NCBI GenBank assembly: GCA_013433145.1 | Contig: CM024188.1 | Span: 9,724,345 to 9,788,344, forward strand | Reading direction: 5' to 3' | Length of the DNA stretch: 64,000 bases | DNA from: Ascaris suum | Lineage: Eukaryota; Nematoda; Chromadorea; Rhabditida; Ascarididae | Shown here: positions 57,901 to 64,000 of the stretch, in pieces | Layout of the letters: each line of letters opens with the position of its first letter | Position numbering within the stretch: position 1 is the first letter of the stretch | Notes under the pieces: generated by a model | Seen by the model: the letters and a program-made list of their open reading frames with translations, nothing else | Told to the model about the DNA's origin: nothing | The model's database searches: none | Position numbers and translations under genes: made by a program

Positions 57901-60900
57901 CTTCGTAAATAGGAACTTGAAGTGCTTCCTGTTGAGAGTTCCCAATTACTTTTCTATTTTCCCAGTCATTTTCTCAACCGCTCCTTTCTTCCTTCATCTC
58001 TTGGCGGCTTGCACATTCTACTGTAAATAAGTCTGCACTCGCACTCTCCATCCTTCAAATAAAGACTGGCGAAAACGGGTGAATACATTTTAATTCTGCC
58101 AGCTGCCACTCTTGCTTTCTCACTTCTTTTTTGTTGCTGTTATTTCTGCTCATGCTGCCTTCCATTTCTGGAGAGTTAAAGGCGATTGCCGGTTTGCCCA
58201 CCTTCATCTGACGAAGGTGGAAAGCGCACTCGTGGAATGCCGATGAAAAACTGCGCTGTCCACACCTTAAGCAGGTGTCCATCCCGGCAAGTTCACAAAC
58301 AGCTACAGAAACCATGCAAGAAGTACAGTACATCAGCAGTTCAGTTAAACGTTTTACAATGATCACTCAGTTTACGTTGAGGACAGAAACTGAATTTCAG
58401 CCGAAATCACCTTGACTCGGTGCACCAGCAGTGCTGAACGACAGCACAGCTGTAGTGGCCGAGGTAACAGGCGCCGTGGTGGCATGCAGTGCTCCCGAAG
58501 TGGTGAACCCGAACAGCGTGGGAGGTCGCGTTTCTGTAAACGGATTATTAAAAATCAAACTCGAACTTTTGCATCAATTAAGATGACCTCCTCATAAGGT
58601 CAGTAGTTTCCATTAAATACGTTCTTTAACCTAGACTGAAGCACGACTAGCAATAAACGACCAAAATACATGTAATGGCTTACTGCTTTCCGTCAACCCT
58701 ACCTATCTTCAAGCTCTAATTCTTCTCTAAATGCCAGTGTTCATAAAACAATTTTCTTTTATTTATCTTCTCAAAAAGCGCATAGTAGTTACCCGAGGTG
58801 CTTCCAAAATTAAAAGCACTCGCAGCTGGCGGCGTAGTTGTAGATACTGACGCGCTGAGGGATCCGAAGAGCGGCACGGACGGTGCAAGTGGTCTGTTTG
58901 CGGCTGGCGCTGCAAGTGTTGGAAATACCGAAGCTGGCGTCCCTTGCCCCATCGTCCCTGATGCACCCACCAACTGCGATTCTTCTGAAACAAGAACTAA
59001 ACACAGCTGATATCTAAACCCTAACAAGTTTTAAAGAGATGATCCAAAAAGCCCTTCGACAAACAACAATTTTAAACGTTGATAACCGCCATCTCTCTAA
59101 TGACTCTGGCTGATTCATTCGCTACCCGTATCGATCATATTTCGGACAGTAAAAAAAATGGAATTATACAAAGTAACAAATAGATTGCTACATGAAAAGA
59201 TGACCAGCGTGAAGTGTTCCACTTTAAAGATGTCTCTTCCACTACCTACAATGCCATCTCGAGAACGTATGTTATCAATCTTTGGCACGAGAACAATCAA
59301 TAAGAAAGTATATTCTTTATACTGCAGATGCTCCCGCAGCTAATACACTCCGACTAACCACGTGCGGTTGACTGCGCGATGTTCGCCTGTACCTCCTTCG
59401 CCTTGCGCTCGGCTTCGACGTTCTGAGGCGCTGCGTGATCAGCCTGCTCAGAAGCGGTTCCCACGTCAGAAGTAGAAGAGCTTGTTGCAAGGCCTAACCT
59501 CGGCGTCAAATTACCATGGTCCGCATCAAATCTCGCTGCCTCTTGTAGCCCATTTGCCTCAGCAGATACGTTCGCTGATACAGACGTGCCAGCTCCATGT
59601 GAAACTGGTGCCGCCATCGCGTCAGTGGGGATAACTTGCGAAGTGCTGCTGGCAGATGAACTTGTAAGACCGAAAACATACCGACCGCCTGAAAATGAGA
59701 GTGTTCAGAAATGTGCCCTAAAAATACATGATACACGAAAAACTGGAAAGCAAATTGCTAACAAACCAATCCACTTAGATAAATTTCAGCGAAGCACAAC
59801 ACTGAACTAAATCTATGACACATATTGAAAATTAATAAGCTTTCCGAATAATTTACCTCGAGAAATATGACTGCTTAAGTGATGCCAGCCGACCCTGAGA
59901 AGGCAATGACATTGCAGTCATTATTTCTTACAGGAAGTTAGCCTCACATTATTTCTCAGGAAGGATAAAGAGAGCTGGTGCACACCTGACCCAGAAGCAG
60001 AAGCAGGTTTGAAGGCCCGACTTCCGAAAACGTTTGCCACTGGTGCGTTAGTCGATATCGTTAAGTGGGCACCGCATGATACGCAGTTGTCCTTTCCTGG
60101 CAGAACCTTCACGAAACACTGCTTGCAAAACGACTCATTCTTGGCACTACTATCGCTTCTTGCCTGTCCACATAACGAACACTCGCGAGAGTGAGGGCCG
60201 TTAGAGACGAAGCACGTCTTGCAGTACCACTGCTTATCACCTGTATCACCTGTTGCTTTATCTGCTCCACTGACGGTCCCCTTTGACTCGCCGCACGCCA
60301 CACATTTATCGGCCTCCGGTTTGTTGGACACAAAGCACGTCTTGCAAGACCACTGCTGAAAAAAAAAAAAGCATATTGGCACCTAAATCATGAAATTACT
60401 GCAGCATTATGAGATTCTCAGGGGTACCGCGAACACGTCTACCCAAATCTCGCAAAAAATGAACATGTTGAGATAAGCAAAACGCTGACTACTATTCAAA
60501 GAGCAACTATTCGCACATGAACTCCCTTAACTTCATATAAACATCTACAACCCATAGATCTTTTCAATGCAAATGAACTACTAACAAACGGGAAAAACAC
60601 TGAAGAATGCAGAATAAATAAACAGTTCTTCTCATAAGCAATAAAAGCAAAGATTTTTATCAGAGCATTTACTACAAAAGCTACGCCTCTCCGTCTCCAT
60701 TACTCATTCAAGCACTGCAAAGGTGAGGAGGTCGAATTCGCACTTCACACCAATGGCGATCAGATGAAGCGCTCACAAAAGCTATGAAGTTAGACGAAGC
60801 AGTGAAATGAGATGACAATGGGCAACAAAACAAGCAACAACGTTCGATAACAAATGTTACTTAGCTGATGAGCCATAGAAATAAAAACCAACAGAACATT

Positions 60901-63900
60901 CGCTAAAGTTCTATGAAGAAAAGCGGGAAAGTGAGATAAGGACAGTGGAGTGGGGACATTCGAAGATATTGATAAGCACCCGATCAACGAAAACATCTCG
61001 GGAAAAATCCCCAGAAGTGGCTTCTTTTGCAGCGGAATAAGGACACTGAATGGATGCAATCCACAGCGTGCAATAGGAATTTAGAAGAAAAAAAGAAATG
61101 ACACATGAAGAAATAGGACGAAAAAGCACAGAATTCAATGAAAATGTCGAAAAAACTACCACGGGTGCAGCGGCGTCCTTAGGAAAAGTGAGGTCCGCTT
61201 GAGACGCTGCTGTTACATTGGCATCGGCGATCGGCATATGGCCTCCGTTCTCCACCTAAAATAAAGCACTTTTGCAAGCTGTAATGCCATCGGCCATTCA
61301 AATACCGATTTCCTTTCACAGAAACGAAGACCAAACTTAGAAAAAATGGATTACGTCCCAACAACAACTAGACAATTAGCGCTTGTCGATCTGCTTGCTA
61401 ACAGAGGGAACAATGAATGAATCCCGCATGTGTCTGAACCATGAGCAGCTGCAATCACTGACGTTCATTCGTCTAGATGGACGCACCTCTGCCATCGTGA
61501 TGTTCCACCCTGTGGTAATATACAATCATCTAATTCAGTGGCAGCTTCGTTTGCGGCATTGGAACGAATTTTAGCGGCAAAAACGATGCAGGTTGAGTGC
61601 CTCTTTGAAACGCCCATCACAAAACATTTAAAATGCACTGACTGCGAAAATCAACACTTACAGAAACGCCATCGTGTGGTTTCGTAGCCCTTTTCTCCTC
61701 AGAAAAATATCCTTCTTGCGAGCCTTGCGATGCACCTAAAATTGCAACAGCCCTTTATGCACGTTATTGCTTGCTAAAACTGCCATGCGCACATCAGTGA
61801 TGCATCGCAGCAACTGCTGCAAAACACCGCTTGCAAAGAGTAGAGCGAGCAGCAACAGAACATGGTGCGCTGCAGCTCCTGAATGCCTGCAGACTATGTT
61901 TTTTTTACTACCTTCTGAACATGAAGCAATAACAGATCTAGCTAACACTCACGGAGAATAGCAATCTCCGTTTTTTAAGTGATCCCAGACGGGCGTTAAG
62001 AAGCGACTCAAAACGTTCAAACAACACGCGAAGCGCAAGCAAAACACTCAATTTTAGAGCTGTTGACCTGCCTCTTTCCTCTTCCTTCAGTGTTTAAAAC
62101 GACAGACGCTCACGCTGTCCACCGCAGGCATACATCGGTAACCTTCCCCTTTCAAATTCTGGAGAAATCCCATATAAATAATATATTTTATAACAGTCGT
62201 CACGCGAAGGGTACGAATAAATTCAATGCGGAAAGATACAGGGGGGGGGGGGCATCTCGCGCGGTGAAAGCGGCTAATGCCCTGCGTCCATGCTAACTTC
62301 TTTTCTGCTTTGTCAGGACATCATTTATCAAATGCAAATCTATGCCTACGAATCATCATACTTCTCAGATTAACTGCTTGTAGAAGAGTCTTCATGACTG
62401 ATGAGGAAGAGGCAGCTTCTATCAAATAAGCAGGGAAAGGTTCGAGCTCGAGCTCGTGTTTAAGTCGTTTATATATAGGATATAAGGTGATCGCTAGTTC
62501 CCCATTATGTATGTATTAGTCAGCGAAAAACCGCTTAAGGTTGAAGGACTGAACATGGCCAGAGGTCAAGGAAAGGTCCGTAGGAGGGTGCCAGAATATT
62601 GCATGTCCGTCGGCTTGAAGAGTCCTTTTGAATGTTAGCCATTATAAGACCGAAGGATTGTATGCAAACTGCTTAAAGCTTACGGGCACCGTAAAGAGTG
62701 GCTAATGATTAAAAGAAAATGACTCGGACAGCGTTAAAGCCTCATGAGCCAAGAAAGAGATACCAGTTATCGAAGAACACGCCCACAACGACCATGCTAA
62801 GAAGAGGAACAGAAAAGAACGTTGCTGGAAGCATTCACCGGCAAACCCTTCTCACGACTCCTATTATGTCGACGTGTTTCATTTCAAACAGATTTCCAGA
62901 TGGACCCCCCCCCCCCCGCTGTTTCATGCTGACGGAGCACGTAGTCCCGCCAATCTGCACTGTAAAAGCCGCCACAATATTGCAGTAACCTCCAGCTCGC
63001 TACGCTTGTCTTATGCGTCCAAAGTTTCAATCCGAGTCGCGAATGGAAAACTGCACCGATATGGCCACATGGTAAAAATACGCAGCAGAAAAAAAGCGAC
63101 CTCGCTATTCACCTCATCATTTTTATTGAATATCTTGCATCAAAGAATTTTTCGGAATGTAGTGTAAAAACGCCTAAAGAAAAGACAGTGGCAACGCTTT
63201 AAAGCAGAAAGCAAAAATTTTATGCCTCTCAATAAAAGCACAAGTCACATGCGTGTAGTTCATATTTTGGGTCCACTCACACACTGTTGGACGAATGGGA
63301 GATGTGCTAAGGCTGTTCACGGATGACCACAACGACATTCCATCAACGTATGAGGATGGGAAGGGTAAGCAAGCTAATGGAAGATACTAACAAACACATA
63401 AAGAAAGAGTGACTTTGACCAAACGACGTAATGAAGCAAAGTGAAATCGAAAAAAAAAAACGAAAGCGGTCCATGATGCTTTCGATGCACATCAATGACC
63501 AAAGAGTGGCTGGTAATTTTGTACATTAGCATGCTGTATTCTGCATGGTGCCGATATCTAATAATTTGCTTCGGTGACATAAGCTGAACTCTGTCAAGGA
63601 ATCTTTAAAAATCGGCCTCAAAGTGGTCTTATTTGGTTTTTCAAATGCGACAATGGGATAATAAATCAAGCACACATGCATACGTGCAGAAATGCTGACA
63701 GCAGCACAAGCTGAAACATTTTCTGTAACATCGCTCTTCAAGGATAAACACACAAGAAAGTCCACAAATTTTAGAAGGCTGGGATAACGGCTTCCTGAAC
63801 TACTTTCGAAGTGCTATCGAACATTTATGCAAGCCAATCCCTACACATTAATAAGGAGTAGTTATGAGTTCACGGTAGTGCATTTGCACGTACCCGTTTG

Positions 63901-63913
63901 GCCGTCAGTCCCT
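54906..63913 (-). CDS. NUP153: NUP153-like nuclear-basket nucleoporin, 3' part of the gene
   Basis: NUP153 sits on the nuclear side of the pore, binds Ran through zinc fingers, and binds import/export receptors through FG repeats. I join eleven exons, all phase-consistent: 63,894-63,913 (tentative), 61,662-61,735, 61,160-61,255, 59,986-60,355, 59,359-59,688, 58,793-58,984, 58,411-58,533, 57,214-57,412, 56,613-56,845, 55,489-55,546 and 54,906-54,999. They give about 590 residues. In order: a polar leader, three C2C2 zinc fingers, an FG domain (VFGL, LFGS, FNFGS, LFGF, FTFG, FNFG, LFGD, FNFGG, FSFG, FNFG, FVFG), and the basic end RKMLKARRIRR, which resembles the basic C-terminus of vertebrate NUP153. 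RANBP2 also has such fingers and FG repeats, but the basic C-terminus and the absence of Ran-binding or cyclophilin domains favour NUP153. The 5' exons lie beyond the right edge. Confidence 0.9.
55489..55546 (-). CDS. NUP153: NUP153-like exon, FG repeat
   Basis: 58 bases from CTTGCAG|GACCAA to TTTGG|GTATGG, phase 1 in and phase 2 out. Encodes PTPSFVFGSNPSGAPPAF. The acceptor was chosen because it alone satisfies both neighbouring phases; an upstream AG is out of phase. Confidence 0.82.
56613..56845 (-). CDS. NUP153: NUP153-like exon, FG repeats
   Basis: 233 bases from GTTTCAG|AGGCCT to GCCCG|GTTAGC, phase 2 in and phase 1 out. Four motifs: GLFGD, VFNFGGSS, GFSFGSTT, VFNFGAQPG. The densest FG cluster in the gene. 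Confidence 0.9.
57214..57412 (-). CDS. NUP153: NUP153-like exon, FG repeats
   Basis: 199 bases from TTTGCAG|AAGATG to ACTGG|GTTTGT, phase 1 in and phase 2 out. Contains PFTFGAAANA and GLFNFGTAVP. The split Gly codon completes with the next exon. Confidence 0.87.
58411..58533 (-). CDS. NUP153: NUP153-like exon, FG repeats
   Basis: 123 bases, phase 1 to phase 1, from TTTACAG|AAACGC to GTCAAG|GTGATT. Contains PPTLFGFTTSG and a VLSFSTAG element in a Thr/Ala/Pro-rich background. Confidence 0.82.
58793..58984 (-). CDS. NUP153: NUP153-like exon, FG repeats
   Basis: 192 bases, phase 1 to phase 1, from GTTTCAG|AAGAAT to CTCGG|GTAACT. Contains PSVPLFGSLS and SAFNFGSTSG, typical FxFG/LFG repeats in a Ser/Thr/Pro background. 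Confidence 0.88.
59359..59688 (-). CDS. NUP153: NUP153-like exon, FG-domain start
   Basis: 330 bases, phase 1 to phase 1, from TTTTCAG|GCGGTC to CACGTG|GTTAGT. Encodes one VFGL motif, then a Ser/Thr/Ala/Glu-rich stretch with few hydrophobics, and a short charged helix EAERKAKEVQANIAQ. Confidence 0.82.
59986..60355 (-). CDS. NUP153: NUP153-like exon with three RanBP2-type zinc fingers
   Basis: 123 codons from a T-rich tract and TTTCAG|CAGTGG to GGGTCAG|GTGTGC. Finger 1: WSCKTCFVSN with distal CVAC. Finger 2: WYCKTCFVSN with distal CSLC. Both fit W-x-C-x2-C-x3-N-x6-C-x2-C. Finger 3: FCKQCFVKV with distal CVSC; it keeps the four cysteines but has Phe for Trp and Val for Asn. In NUP153, fingers of this type bind Ran. 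After them the chain becomes Ser/Ala-rich. Confidence 0.93.
61160..61255 (-). CDS. NUP153: NUP153-like exon, polar leader
   Basis: 32 codons, phase 0 at both ends, from TTTTAG|GTGGAG to CCCGTG|GTAGTT. Encodes ENGGHMPIADANVTAASQAD. No domain; placed by phase directly before the zinc-finger exon. Confidence 0.65.
61662..61735 (-). CDS. NUP153: NUP153-like exon, polar leader
   Basis: 74 bases from ATTTTAG|GTGCAT to GTTTCT|GTAAGT, phase 1 in and phase 0 out. Encodes ASQGSQEGYFSEEKRATK, a polar, disordered-looking stretch. Confidence 0.65.
61736..63893 (-). other. intron region of the NUP153-like gene, no exon recognised
   Basis: About 2.2 kb between the 61.7-kb exon and the putative micro-exon. 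It holds a 12-G run, a 13-C run and short open frames only. A missed short exon is possible. Confidence 0.45.
63894..63913 (-). CDS. tentative NUP153-like 20-base micro-exon
   Basis: Between TTTTTACAG and CGG|GTACGT lie 20 bases. Read in phase 2 in and phase 1 out, they encode GTDGQTG and join in frame to the next exon. Both splice signals are good, but the length is too short to be sure. Confidence 0.4.
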
Positions 63914-64000
63914 CTGTAAAAATGGTATGTCAAACTGCCTTTGGCATCATAACACTCCGTTTCGTCATTAACATAATAACTAAGACGCATCTCCTTATAT

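Overview
This window is eukaryotic and almost certainly from an invertebrate animal. Coding sequence occurs as short exons (20 to 684 bases) bounded by GT/AG splice sites, separated by AT-rich introns of about 70 to 3,350 bases. There are no bacterial operons, rRNA, tRNA or CRISPR signals. Two genes can be supported, both read leftwards (minus strand). A nematode is possible, since an acceptor-like AG lies two bases before one start codon, but the species cannot be fixed from this sequence.

Right part (about 54.9 kb to the right edge): the 3' two-thirds of a NUP153-type nuclear-basket nucleoporin. Eleven exons are proposed. They encode a polar N-terminal piece, three RanBP2-type C2C2 zinc fingers (the third degenerate), a long FG-repeat domain, and a short basic C-terminus of the kind that ends animal NUP153. 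The 5' end lies outside the window.

Middle part (about 17.7 to 51.05 kb): a CEP290-like coiled-coil protein of the ciliary transition zone. Twenty-eight exons are proposed, encoding roughly 1,800 residues, with 24 of 27 introns in phase 0. Segments resembling vertebrate CEP290 occur in the same order from the start codon to the last exon. A C-terminal portion of the vertebrate protein has no visible counterpart. One exon near 31.5 kb appears to carry a one-base frameshift, in the sequence or in the assembly.

Left part (1 to about 17.7 kb) and the 3.9 kb between the two genes: no gene could be identified with confidence. A few ORF segments look somewhat protein-like and are listed with low confidence, because open frames of 100 to 130 codons are expected by chance in a window of this size and composition.

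Non-coding structure includes a 143-bp, about 97% identical inverted repeat (34,109-34,638), two near-perfect 18-bp hairpins (24.15 and 47.07 kb), two long TA microsatellites (31.15 and 46.9 kb) and five poly-C/poly-G tracts. CEP290 works at the base of cilia and NUP153 at the nuclear pore. Their adjacency is not an obvious functional pairing, and I see no clearly novel multi-gene system here.
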